Origin: Pedobacter steynii
Lineage (GTDB): Bacteria; Bacteroidota; Bacteroidia; Sphingobacteriales; Sphingobacteriaceae
Reading direction: 5' to 3'
Length of the DNA: 64,000 nt
NCBI RefSeq assembly: GCF_900103665.1
Contig: NZ_FNGY01000001.1
Span: 62,001-126,000, forward strand
Shown here: one piece after another, positions 50,201 through 57,802 of the stretch
How positions within the stretch are numbered: position 1 is the stretch's first letter
Layout of the letters: each line of letters opens with the position of its first letter
Notes under the pieces: model-generated
Seen by the model: only the letters and a program-made list of their open reading frames with translations
The model's database searches: none
Told to the model about the DNA's origin: nothing
Program-made: the position numbers and the translations under genes

Positions 50201-50534
50201 TTCGGGTATTTACCTCCGCATTTCGGGGGCGTATGACAATTAAATTGTTTGGGAGTAACTTATAAGCATAGTTGGAATTGGCGAGGATCTGATCAAGAAC
50301 CTCTAAGGCATTTTTATCTTTAACCTGGATATTGATTTTGTTTACAGGGATTTTGCGTTCACTAAAAATAAAATGATAGGAGGTTTGCTTTTGTATGGCA
50401 TCAATTACCTTTTTAAAATCCGCTGATTTAAAGCTGAGGCTTACTTTATGCTGTACCCCGCTTTCTGATTGCGAATAACCGGATAAGGAGCCAACAAGCG
50501 TCACGAAAATGACCATCCACCCAATTAGCTTCAT
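47205..50534 (-). CDS. SusC/RagA TonB-dependent receptor with STN domain
   Basis: An 1109-residue outer-membrane importer. After the signal peptide an STN (secretin/TonB N-terminal) domain covers about residues 25-100 (Ile-Asp-Ala-Ile-Gln-Lys-Gln-Thr-Ser-Tyr-His-Phe). A carboxypeptidase-like domain with Gly-Arg-Val-Leu-Asn-Glu-Asn-Gly follows, then a plug with Val-Val-Asn-Gly-Val-Pro-Ile and Gly-Ala-Arg-Ala-Ala-Asn-Gly-Val-Ile, and a barrel ending in Leu-Asn-Phe-Lys-Phe-Lys. The STN domain normally touches a FecR-type anti-sigma factor, and fecR and an ECF sigma gene lie directly upstream, so the receptor probably reports substrate to them. Confidence 0.93.
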   Translation of the reverse strand: MKLIGWMVIFVTLVGSLSGYSQSESGVQHKVSLSFKSADFKKVIDAIQKQTSYHFIFSERKIPVNKINIQVKDKNALEVLDQILANSNYAYKLLPNNLIVIRPRNAEVNTRMLSGRVLNENGQALPGTSIKVKGSDFSTTSDAKGEFTIPVFPNTIIQASQVGYFKQEIPVGVQNQLQVNLIAKTNELDEVVVTALDIRKEERKIGYSISTISGAELSKARESNLIYALEGQIAGLNISGVYGGPSSSARILLRGAASMNAGSPLFVVNGVPIDNTQRGNVNEYGGADYGDGISNINPDDVETITVLKGSAASALYGARAANGVIIITIKKGIRNSGSIEYNTNLSFDSPYKNTDFQYVYGQGTQNRRPGNIAAAVASGSSSWGEKLDGAPTIQFDGKTYPYSAVKDNIQDFYRTAPAFTNTVSLSGANEKSMFRLSAANLDYQSILKNGHLNRKTVNLFTSYDLNKHLTVAFNGNYINEHNKNRSYLSDGTLNPNYGIASLANSANQIALSPGFDPITGREMRWNDDEYKTNPYFMLNKGRDLSKRNRFITSTSLKYKFTDWLYLQGRLGYDISNDQIVSIIPTGASFSINGQGGLNAFQKIQTSELNSDILLAVNKDIMKDLNLDVSVGANYRNREGEFSDSKGNQFNTPYLYTPSNLVTRTDAYTLARLVTQSAYYTFDLNYKKFLNLSSTGRYDVYSTLPGNNRGLFVPGISGSFIFSDLLKSKALSYGKIRASYAKTSGEPAQPYITQTYYTTQSSVNGTPLGDYDRSLPNYNLRPFTLNEFETGINLRFFNNRLDLDLTWFHRSTHNEIVSAIQSVTTGFTSAYVNLGKTKNVGTELTVQGIPVAGENFKWKSGFNLSHIHNVLLSIDGSSRYSLTGTYRPLNANTAMVVGKSITQIMAYDYKRDPNGKVIIGSDGVPKRGELKPMGSTLPRIYGGFSNSFFYKNFSLSFLVDFKFGNKILSATENYSYVSGLNKATLAGRETGVIAAGVMEDGSVNTINVPAYNYYPQLATNISALSVLNGSFIKFRQATLGYALPVKLIRNTPFSSINIDLVGRNLFTLLKYTKNIDPESEFSPKLNYAGIEGASLPSTRTFGINLNFKFK

Positions 50535-50558
50535 TATAAATTTATATTTGATATCCCT

Positions 50559-50578
50559 GGTTCCCGGAACGTGTTCCG
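50559..50578. repeat. alternating GTTCC/GGAAC half sites between fecR and susC
   Basis: In 20 bases there are three half sites in alternating orientation: GGTTCC, C, GGAAC, GT, GTTCC. CGGAAC and GTTCCG form a 6-2-6 inverted repeat at 50565-50578. It lies 25-44 bases upstream of the SusC start, where it could be a protein site or an RNA hairpin in the fecR-susC transcript. Confidence 0.4.
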
Positions 50579-50587
50579 CTTGCCAAA

Positions 50588-51604
50588 TTAGTAAATATAA
50601 ATAGTTTTGTCTTGTATTTTATAACGAAATGGTTCAATAAGTTGCAGCGCTTTCAAAGCTTGAGAGATATTTTCCTTTTCAAAGAATCCGGTAAACCTGC
50701 TGTTTTTTAAACTTTCATTTTTAAAGACAACCTGCAGGCCATACCATCTGGAAAGGCTGTTGGCGAGCACGTCAAAGGTCTCATTTTTGAACACCAGTTT
50801 ATGGTTCATCCATGAAGTTTCTGTATCATTTAAAGGGCTGATGCTATATAGTGGGGAGTCAGCAGCATTTTTTGCCTGATGCTGAAGGCTGAACTTTTCC
50901 TGAGGCTTCAGCAGGATTTGTTTTTCAGGGTGCGCGTTCATGCTGACCTGAATGGCCCCTGTAATCAGGGTCGCTTCCGTATGCGGGTCATTTTTATAGG
51001 CCTTCACATCGAAGGTTGTTCCCAGAACTTTGATATTTATCTTTTCCGTATGGATGATAAAAGGGTGTTGTGCGTCTTTTTTAACATCAAAGAAGGCCTC
51101 ACCTGTCAGGTAAACTTCTCTGTGTGCTCCTTTAAAAGCCACAGGATACTTCAGCTGGGTCTCGGAATTTAAAGTCACGATCGTTCCGTCTGCCAGGGTG
51201 ATTTTTGAGGTCAGACGGCTTGGGGTATTTATTTCTTTCCAGACCAGAGCGTATTCAGCCTGACTGCCCATTCTTTTATGGTAGAGTTGATATCCTCCAA
51301 AGGAGCAAATACATAACGCTAAAATTGCTGCAATGCGGTACCAGTTGCCAAACCTGTTTTTTGAAACCGGGATTTCCGGTGATTCCGGATTTTCTATCCT
51401 CGCCTTAATTTTTTCAAAAAGGGGCATTGCATCTTCTTCTTCTTCTTCTGTTTCTTTGGATTGGAAATAACTGCTTAAAGATTCATACTCCTGCCTGTAG
51501 GCCGCATTTCCTTCCAGCAGAAGCATAAATTCTTTATGTTCTTCAATGGAAATCTCATCTGCCAGTTTTTTGCCAAGCAATTCTGTAAATCTTTGATCAG
51601 TCAT
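50588..51604 (-). CDS. FecR-type anti-sigma factor
   Basis: A 338-residue inner-membrane regulator. The N-terminal ~85 residues are cytosolic and acidic, a single membrane helix follows (Ile-Ala-Ala-Ile-Leu-Ala-Leu-Cys-Ile, about 92-104), and the periplasmic FecR domain has Ile-Thr-Leu-Ala-Asp-Gly-Thr-Ile-Val and Val-Leu-Gly-Thr-Thr-Phe-Asp-Val-Lys-Ala-Tyr. The C-terminal Ala-Leu-Lys-Ala-Leu-Gln-Leu-Ile is the DUF4974-like end. It holds the ECF sigma factor until the STN domain of the SusC receptor signals. It sits between the sigma gene (65-base gap) and susC (53-base gap). Confidence 0.9.
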   Translation of the reverse strand: MTDQRFTELLGKKLADEISIEEHKEFMLLLEGNAAYRQEYESLSSYFQSKETEEEEEDAMPLFEKIKARIENPESPEIPVSKNRFGNWYRIAAILALCICSFGGYQLYHKRMGSQAEYALVWKEINTPSRLTSKITLADGTIVTLNSETQLKYPVAFKGAHREVYLTGEAFFDVKKDAQHPFIIHTEKINIKVLGTTFDVKAYKNDPHTEATLITGAIQVSMNAHPEKQILLKPQEKFSLQHQAKNAADSPLYSISPLNDTETSWMNHKLVFKNETFDVLANSLSRWYGLQVVFKNESLKNSRFTGFFEKENISQALKALQLIEPFRYKIQDKTIYIY

Positions 51605-51669
51605 TTTTTACCGTATTATCTATGCTGTTTATGTGTTAAATATAAGGTTCCTTTTTTTTCTAAAATTGC

Positions 51670-52314
51670 CTACAAAAGGTTAAAAAAATAATGCATTATC
51701 GCTAAGAGCATCACCAGGTTGACCAGGTCGTTGCTGCTGCTTTTTCTATGGTCGAGCTCATGATAGGCACCCAGTAGCATCCGCAGTTTGGTAATTGCCC
51801 GGAAAAGCTGTGTCTGTACTGTTCTTGGCGAGATCTTTAAAATCTCGGCCACCTCTTTATACTTCATTCCGTTTTCTTTGATCAGTTTGAACACGATCCT
51901 GGCCTGAGGTGGGAGCGTATCTATGGCGGTATCCAGTTTTAGGTGCAGCTCTTTTCTTTCCAATTCCTTTGAAGGGTCGGTACTGTCCTGAAATTGGAAT
52001 TCCTGCTGCGCTTCTATCTCCACCAAATGAACATTGGTATATTTTCTAAGGTGTTTTAAAGATTGATTTTTAACCGCAACGAACAGATAGGTTTCCGGAT
52101 TAAGGACATGGGTACTTTCCTTTCTGTTTTGCCAGCATTTCACGAATACTTCTGAAACAATCTCTTCTGCTACTTCTTTCTGTGATACATAATAAACCGA
52201 AAATTTCAACAGCTTAGCCCCAAGGGCGCGGTATAAAGCCTCGAAAGATTTCATATCATCTTCGACGCAAATCCTTGTCCACAGACCAGATAAGTCAGGC
52301 TTTACGATTTTCAA
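51670..52314 (-). CDS. ECF RNA polymerase sigma factor
   Basis: A 214-residue sigma-70 family factor of the Bacteroidota group. Region 2 is seen in Glu-Glu-Ile-Val-Ser-Glu-Val-Phe-Val-Lys-Cys-Trp-Gln-Asn-Arg (about 45-59) and region 4 in Leu-Pro-Pro-Gln-Ala-Arg-Ile-Val-Phe-Lys-Leu, followed by Tyr-Lys-Glu-Val-Ala-Glu-Ile-Leu-Lys-Ile-Ser (about 135-165). A hydrophobic C-terminal tail is present, as in many of these factors. With the FecR and SusC genes downstream it makes a complete cell-surface signalling unit. It is divergent from the second SusCD operon (176-base gap). Confidence 0.92.
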   Translation of the reverse strand: MKIVKPDLSGLWTRICVEDDMKSFEALYRALGAKLLKFSVYYVSQKEVAEEIVSEVFVKCWQNRKESTHVLNPETYLFVAVKNQSLKHLRKYTNVHLVEIEAQQEFQFQDSTDPSKELERKELHLKLDTAIDTLPPQARIVFKLIKENGMKYKEVAEILKISPRTVQTQLFRAITKLRMLLGAYHELDHRKSSSNDLVNLVMLLAIMHYFFNLL

Positions 52315-52428
52315 GTGCTTTGTTTTAGGCTAATTATCCATTGCAAGATAGGGATTAAAAATAATCTTCAAAAAAAATGAATTCCTTGTAGGCATTTTAT
52401 TTCTAAATGGGGTCTCTACTATTATACC

Positions 52429-52448
52429 ACCTTATCATGTATTAAGGT
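52429..52448. promoter_or_regulatory. short inverted repeat in the sigma/susC divergent gap
   Basis: ACCTTA and TAAGGT are separated by eight bases, 42 bases before the rightward susC gene. A possible operator; the gap otherwise shows no clear -7 box. Confidence 0.3.
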
Positions 52449-52489
52449 AAAACGGTATAGCTAACCAATTATAAAACCTAACCGTATCA

Positions 52490-55400
52490 ATGGAGATGAG
52501 AAAACCATTACAACTGACGTGTTTATTACTTTATGCTTCGGCCAATCTTTTTGCTGGTGTAAAGTCGGATAAATTAAAGAGCTTCCCGACGCTCAGAATT
52601 TCCTCTGATCATGAAATGGAATTCAGATCACATTTTCAGGAGACCATTAAAGGGACTGTAAAAGACGAGGCCGGTGTGACCTTGCCAGGCGTATCGGTAA
52701 AGGTCAAAGGCTCGCAACAGGCCACACAAACGAATGTTTCCGGACAATATGCGATAGCCGCCAAAGCAGGCGATGTATTGGTGTTTTCGTATGTGGGGTA
52801 TACGGTGAAAGAAGTTACCGTAGCTGCACAGGGAACGATTGATGTGGTCCTGAACAGCAATTCACAAAACCTGGAAACGGTGGTCGTAACCGCCCTGGGG
52901 ATTAAAAAATCTACCAAATCATTGACTTATAATGTCCAGACATTAGGCTCCAAAGAAGTGAATGACGTCAAAGACCCAAGTTTTGTGAACAGTTTAACGG
53001 GGAAAGTTTCCGGTTTAACGTTAACACACTCTTCGGCACCTGGAGGATCAACCAAAGCAGTGCTTCGTGGGAACAAATCCATCAGTGGAAATAACAATGC
53101 CTTATATGTAGTGGATGGGGTACCTTTGCCGAGCTTATCCGGAAACGGAAAAAGTGATGGTTTTCAGCTGAGTGATGCAGGCGACGGGATTTCCAACCTG
53201 AACGCTGAAGATATCGAAGAAGTAAGCGTATTGAGCGGTGCCTCGGCATCAGCCCTGTATGGTGGACAAGCCTCTAACGGAGTGATCTTAATTACCACTA
53301 AAAAAGGAAAAGCGGGAAAAACAGTGGTTAACTTTAATTCCAGCACTACATTCGACAGCCCTTTCCTTCTTCCTGAACTGCAACGCAATTATGGAACAGC
53401 CAATAAAGCTAAGCCGGAAGAAGGACCAACCTTCAACGGCTGGGGCGCAAAAACTGCCAACCAAAGTTCTTATACGCCCAATGACTTTTTTCAGACGGGT
53501 AAAACTTTTACCAATGCTTTGTCTTTATCGGGCGGTACAGAGAAAAACCAATCTTTCTTCTCGGCAGCGGCAACGAATGCAGAAGGAATTATTCCCAATA
53601 ACAAACTAGACAGGTACAACTTCTCTTTCAGAAATAACACTTCCTTTTTTGAGGATAAGCTAAGTGTGGATGCGAGAGCGGAATACATTTATCAAAAATC
53701 TCAGAACATGCCGGGGCAGGGTGAATATTATAACCCAATCACCTCCGTTTATTTGTTCCCGGGTGCTTCCTACAACTTTGACGATACTAAGAATTTTGAA
53801 ACTTTTGATCCTGTCCGCAAAATAAACGTGCAGAACTGGCCATATGGTGATCAGGGAATGTCCCTTCAAAATCCTTACTGGATTACCCAACGCAACATGT
53901 TCCAAACGCAAAGAAGCCGTATTGTAGGATCTGTAACTGCTAAATATAAGTTTACAGATTGGCTGAACCTTCAGGGACGGGTGAGAATGGACCGCTCTAC
54001 AGATAAAGGCGAAAACAAGATCTTTGCGACGACAGCGCCTGGTAACCTGGTTTCCAATAGCTCAAACGGACGTTATGCGACACTGGACAACCTGAACAGT
54101 CAGACTTACGCCGATTTATTATTGAACTTCAATAAAGCTTTAGGTGATTTTACCATTAATGCCACCGCAGGTGCCAGTATCATCAACAACCTGACCAGCG
54201 GTTTGACGATCGACGGACCTTTGGATCCTTTTAAAGTGCCTAACTTTTTCAGTGTCCTGAACCTGACGCAGGCGGGTATCGTATTTACACCAAATACCTA
54301 TAGAAAACAAACTCAGGCTGCTTTCTTAACCACCTCTATCGGATATAAAAACTACCTGTTTTTAGACGTTTCCGGACGTAACGACTGGAACTCGACTTTG
54401 CCAAAACCATTTTTCTACCCATCAGTAGGCTTAAGTGCGGTGATTAGTGAAATGACACAGTTACCGGAATTTATTTCTTTTGCAAAACTAAGGGCATCTT
54501 ATGCCGAGGTAGGTAACGAAATTCCTGATAACTATGCGTATGCAACAAACCCTTCTTTTCCAATTATCGGTGGAGCAATCGTTCCTTTCACAGGGAAACC
54601 TTTTACCACCTTAAATCCTGAAAGAAGTAAATCATTTGAGTTCGGTGCGGATTTGAAATTCCTTCAAAACAAACTGAGTTTGAATGCAACCTATTACAGA
54701 ACGAATACGGTAAATCAGTTTTTCAGGGTGAATGTCTCCCCGACAGTAGGATACAATACTTATGATTTGAATGCCGGAGATGTTCAGAATCAGGGTTTAG
54801 AGCTTTCCATGGGGTATAATGCAGAACTTGGAGAATTAACCTGGAACCCAACAGTTAATTTCTCTTTCAACAGAAACAAAATCAAAGAACTCTATACGTA
54901 CACAGATCCTGCTACAGGTCAGTTTATCGAGGTGAAGGAGTTTAGCTTAGGTGGTTCGTCTATCGTTAGAAAAGGTGGATCTTATGGAGACATTCAGGTA
55001 AAAGATTTTATTCGTGATGCCAGTGGAAACCAGGTATTGGATGATAAAGGTTTGCCACAGTATGCTACCAATAACATCATTGCAGGTAATGTAAACCCAA
55101 GATATATGCTCAGTATGAGCAATGGGTTCAGGTACAAAAACTTTAACCTGAATTTTCTGGTAGACAGCCGTATCGGTGGAGAGGTGATTTCCAGAACGGA
55201 GCAGACTTTTGACAAACGCGGGATGTCGCAAAGAACGGGAGATTCCCGTGATCAGGGAGGAATCATGATTAAAGGTGCAGATGCAACTGAGGCTTATTAC
55301 AATAGAATAGCGGCCGAACTGACACCTTATATCTATAGCGCTACGAATATCCGTTTACGTGAAGTTTCATTTGGATACACGATTCCTGCAAAAGTATTTA

Positions 55401-55579
55401 ACAATAAAATACAAAAGATACAGCTTTCTGTAATCGGCAGGAACTTATGGATGATCTATAAAAAAGCACCGTTTGATCCGGATGTAGTGACCTTGACCGG
55501 CAACGGATTCCAGGGCTATGACTACTTCTCTATGCCGAGTTTAAGAAGCATTGGTTTCAACGTAAATTTCACATTTTAA
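52490..55579 (+). CDS. SusC/RagA TonB-dependent receptor
   Basis: A 1029-residue outer-membrane importer. After the signal peptide a carboxypeptidase-like domain (Gly-Thr-Val-Lys-Asp-Glu-Ala-Gly, Ile-Asp-Val-Val-Leu) is followed by the TonB-plug with Leu-Glu-Thr-Val-Val-Val-Thr-Ala-Leu-Gly, Val-Val-Asp-Gly-Val-Pro-Leu and Gly-Gln-Ala-Ser-Asn-Gly-Val-Ile. The barrel ends in Asn-Val-Asn-Phe-Thr-Phe. No STN domain is present, so it would not signal to FecR itself. The SusD gene follows by 21 bases and the glycan enzymes follow that, so it most likely imports N-glycan fragments. Confidence 0.94.
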   Translation: MEMRKPLQLTCLLLYASANLFAGVKSDKLKSFPTLRISSDHEMEFRSHFQETIKGTVKDEAGVTLPGVSVKVKGSQQATQTNVSGQYAIAAKAGDVLVFSYVGYTVKEVTVAAQGTIDVVLNSNSQNLETVVVTALGIKKSTKSLTYNVQTLGSKEVNDVKDPSFVNSLTGKVSGLTLTHSSAPGGSTKAVLRGNKSISGNNNALYVVDGVPLPSLSGNGKSDGFQLSDAGDGISNLNAEDIEEVSVLSGASASALYGGQASNGVILITTKKGKAGKTVVNFNSSTTFDSPFLLPELQRNYGTANKAKPEEGPTFNGWGAKTANQSSYTPNDFFQTGKTFTNALSLSGGTEKNQSFFSAAATNAEGIIPNNKLDRYNFSFRNNTSFFEDKLSVDARAEYIYQKSQNMPGQGEYYNPITSVYLFPGASYNFDDTKNFETFDPVRKINVQNWPYGDQGMSLQNPYWITQRNMFQTQRSRIVGSVTAKYKFTDWLNLQGRVRMDRSTDKGENKIFATTAPGNLVSNSSNGRYATLDNLNSQTYADLLLNFNKALGDFTINATAGASIINNLTSGLTIDGPLDPFKVPNFFSVLNLTQAGIVFTPNTYRKQTQAAFLTTSIGYKNYLFLDVSGRNDWNSTLPKPFFYPSVGLSAVISEMTQLPEFISFAKLRASYAEVGNEIPDNYAYATNPSFPIIGGAIVPFTGKPFTTLNPERSKSFEFGADLKFLQNKLSLNATYYRTNTVNQFFRVNVSPTVGYNTYDLNAGDVQNQGLELSMGYNAELGELTWNPTVNFSFNRNKIKELYTYTDPATGQFIEVKEFSLGGSSIVRKGGSYGDIQVKDFIRDASGNQVLDDKGLPQYATNNIIAGNVNPRYMLSMSNGFRYKNFNLNFLVDSRIGGEVISRTEQTFDKRGMSQRTGDSRDQGGIMIKGADATEAYYNRIAAELTPYIYSATNIRLREVSFGYTIPAKVFNNKIQKIQLSVIGRNLWMIYKKAPFDPDVVTLTGNGFQGYDYFSMPSLRSIGFNVNFTF

Positions 55580-55600
55580 GACCTAGTATCATCATATATT

Positions 55601-57214
55601 ATGAGAACCTTAATAAAAACAACCAAACTTAGCGCGGCCATTTTTGCTGCAACGTTTGTTATGGTACAGAGTTCATGTACAAAAGATTTCGACAAATACA
55701 ATGCTAATCCAAATGGATTAACGGAAGAAGACCTGTTAAAAGACAATATTTCATCGGGTATATTTATTCCGGAGATGCAGGTAAATGTCATGTATTGCAA
55801 AACGAATGAGGATTATATTTATCAAATCCAGCAAAATTTAAATGCGGATATTTTTTCAGGATATTTTGCACCTCCCGGTGATTTCGGAGGACCTAATAAT
55901 TCCACTTATGCTTTAAAAAACGGCTGGAACCTATGGCCTTTTAAAGTAGGCTATAATGGGGTGATGAATGGATGGAGAGAAGTGACGAAACGTGCGGTAG
56001 CGAATCCTCAGTTCATTGCTGTGGCCAATATCATCAAGGTAGAAGGGATGCACCGCGTTTCTGATATTTACGGACCAATTCCTTATTCTAAATTTGGATC
56101 AGGTTCATTGGCCACTCCTTATGATGATCAGGAAACGGTTTACAATACGTTCTTTAAGGACCTGGACGATGCCATCAAAGTGCTAACCGAATTTGTGACT
56201 AAAAATCCGTCTGACAATTCACTGAACCGTTTTGACCTGGTTTATGATGGCAATTATATACAATGGATCAAATTTGCAAACTCATTAAAGCTCAGACTTG
56301 CTGTTCGCATCGCTTATGCAAACCCTGCATTGGCAAAGACGAAAGCAGAAGAAGCAGTGAGCAATTCTTACGGGATGCTTGCGGTAAATGGGGATAATGC
56401 GCTTGTAAAATCGGGCAAGGGAGTACCAACCCGAAACGGATTATGGGTAGATGATTTAAGTTACAATGATACCCGGATGAATGCTTCAGCAGAATCGATT
56501 CTGAAAGGCTTTAAAGATCCGCGCTTATCTAAGTACTTTATGACTTCAAAAGTGATTCCCGGAGATTATAAGGGCGTGCGCAGCGGAATCTCATTTAGTG
56601 GTAAACCGGATGCCTACCTGAATTCTTCCTCTTCCACATTGAAAGAAAATACGCCGGTACAATATATGTGTGCTGCGGAGGTCGCTTTCCTGCGTGCAGA
56701 AGGTGCATTAAGAGGCTGGAGCATGGGCGGGAGTGCCCAGTCGTTTTACGAGCAAGGGGTAAAAACATCTTTCGAGCAGTACACGCTTGGAAGCACTGAT
56801 GCCAGCACTTATCTGAACAATAACACAGATACTCAGGCACCATATACTGATCCGATTAATGTGGCAAATAATGTGGCGGCCAACTCTCCGCTATTGAGTA
56901 AAACCACCATTAAATGGGACGAAGGAGCAACGATGGAACAGAAACTGGAACGCATCATCACCCAGAAATGGATTGCTATTTTTCCTGACGGTCAGGAAGC
57001 ATGGTCTGAATTCAGACGTACCGGCTATCCGAAAATTTTCCCTGTCGTAAATAACCAAAGCGGTGGAACGATTAACACAGAAAAACAAATCAGAAGATTG
57101 CCGTTTTCTGAGGATGAATATAAAAACAACAATGCAGAAGTAACGAAAGCAGTGGGATTGCTTAACGGTGCAGATAATGGGGGAACTAAACTTTGGTGGG
57201 ATAAGAAAAACTAA
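55601..57214 (+). CDS. SusD/RagB-like outer-membrane lipoprotein
   Basis: A 537-residue lipoprotein (Gln-Ser-Ser-Cys, Cys at about 25) of the SusD-like_2 group. Typical parts are Phe-Asp-Lys-Tyr-Asn-Ala-Asn-Pro-Asn-Gly after the lipobox, Ile-Tyr-Gly-Pro-Ile-Pro-Tyr, and Gln-Lys-Trp-Ile-Ala-Ile-Phe-Pro-Asp-Gly-Gln-Glu-Ala-Trp near the C-terminus. It should capture glycans released at the surface by the Endo H-like enzyme and pass them to the SusC receptor. The small secreted protein follows 30 bases later, in the same transcript. Confidence 0.93.
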   Translation: MRTLIKTTKLSAAIFAATFVMVQSSCTKDFDKYNANPNGLTEEDLLKDNISSGIFIPEMQVNVMYCKTNEDYIYQIQQNLNADIFSGYFAPPGDFGGPNNSTYALKNGWNLWPFKVGYNGVMNGWREVTKRAVANPQFIAVANIIKVEGMHRVSDIYGPIPYSKFGSGSLATPYDDQETVYNTFFKDLDDAIKVLTEFVTKNPSDNSLNRFDLVYDGNYIQWIKFANSLKLRLAVRIAYANPALAKTKAEEAVSNSYGMLAVNGDNALVKSGKGVPTRNGLWVDDLSYNDTRMNASAESILKGFKDPRLSKYFMTSKVIPGDYKGVRSGISFSGKPDAYLNSSSSTLKENTPVQYMCAAEVAFLRAEGALRGWSMGGSAQSFYEQGVKTSFEQYTLGSTDASTYLNNNTDTQAPYTDPINVANNVAANSPLLSKTTIKWDEGATMEQKLERIITQKWIAIFPDGQEAWSEFRRTGYPKIFPVVNNQSGGTINTEKQIRRLPFSEDEYKNNNAEVTKAVGLLNGADNGGTKLWWDKKN

Positions 57215-57244
57215 TCAATTTATAAACCATTTAACCATTACATC

Positions 57245-57652
57245 ATGAGAAAACTAATCTTAATGAGCAGCATGATTTTATCCTGCCTGGCCCTCAATGC
57301 AAGTGTAAGTTTACCGGTAAAGCCGATGAACATTAAACTGGCTAAGAAAAGTCTGGGTGCCACAGGGGTATACCTGAACAACAGGTCAACTACCACCGGT
57401 GCAACCATTACTTTAACGAGCACCACCGGAGCACCGACACAGGTGTTTTACCTGAATGCCGGCCAGACCATTACCACGGGATTGATTCCTGATGGAACTT
57501 ATAACATTACCATCAGTTCTTATGGTGGGCCTAACCTAAAGGTTTGGCGTTGTGATAACGACCTGATCGGTGGTAACGGAGCAGCCACACCGTATACTTA
57601 TACAGGATACAATACCACGAGCAGCGGTAAGCTGATCGTATCGGTTTTCTAA
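57245..57652 (+). CDS. small secreted beta-rich protein of the N-glycan locus, unknown function
   Basis: A 135-residue protein with a signal peptide ending near Leu-Asn-Ala-Ser (about residue 20). The mature part is rich in Thr, Ser, Gly and Asn and has short beta strands (Val-Tyr-Leu-Asn-Asn-Arg; Tyr-Asn-Ile-Thr-Ile-Ser-Ser-Tyr), one Cys in Trp-Arg-Cys-Asp-Asn-Asp, and the end Lys-Leu-Ile-Val-Ser-Val-Phe. I know no family that matches. Its place between SusD and the GH92 gene suggests it serves glycan capture or presentation at the surface. A branched RNA structure follows its stop. Confidence 0.75.
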   Translation: MRKLILMSSMILSCLALNASVSLPVKPMNIKLAKKSLGATGVYLNNRSTTTGATITLTSTTGAPTQVFYLNAGQTITTGLIPDGTYNITISSYGGPNLKVWRCDNDLIGGNGAATPYTYTGYNTTSSGKLIVSVF

Positions 57653-57671
57653 CCTTTTTTTGTTGAAATAC

Positions 57672-57735
57672 TTGTCATGCAGCGTGTATACCCCCATATA
57701 CCCTTCATCCCCCCGGTGATGGTGCTGCATGACAA
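57672..57735 (+). ncRNA. branched RNA structure between the secreted protein and GH92 genes
   Basis: A perfect 12-base stem (TTGTCATGCAGC and complement) encloses 40 bases that can form at least two hairpins, one around GTGTAT/ATATAC and one around CATC/GATG, joined by C-rich single strands. It may attenuate or stabilise the 5' part of the operon, or terminate it, since a TACCTTAG -7-like box lies just before the GH92 start. Confidence 0.4.
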
Positions 57736-57761
57736 TTTTGTAAATTTTTGAGCCGTATCCG

Positions 57762-57769
57762 TACCTTAG
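57762..57769 (+). promoter_or_regulatory. probable -7 box for the GH92 gene
   Basis: TACCTTAG differs from TAnnTTTG at one base. A transcript from here would start close to 57776, which favours the GH92 start at 57803 over the in-frame ATG at 57779. Confidence 0.35.
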
Positions 57770-57802
57770 GTGCCAATAATGAAACCCATATTTAAAAATA
57801 TA

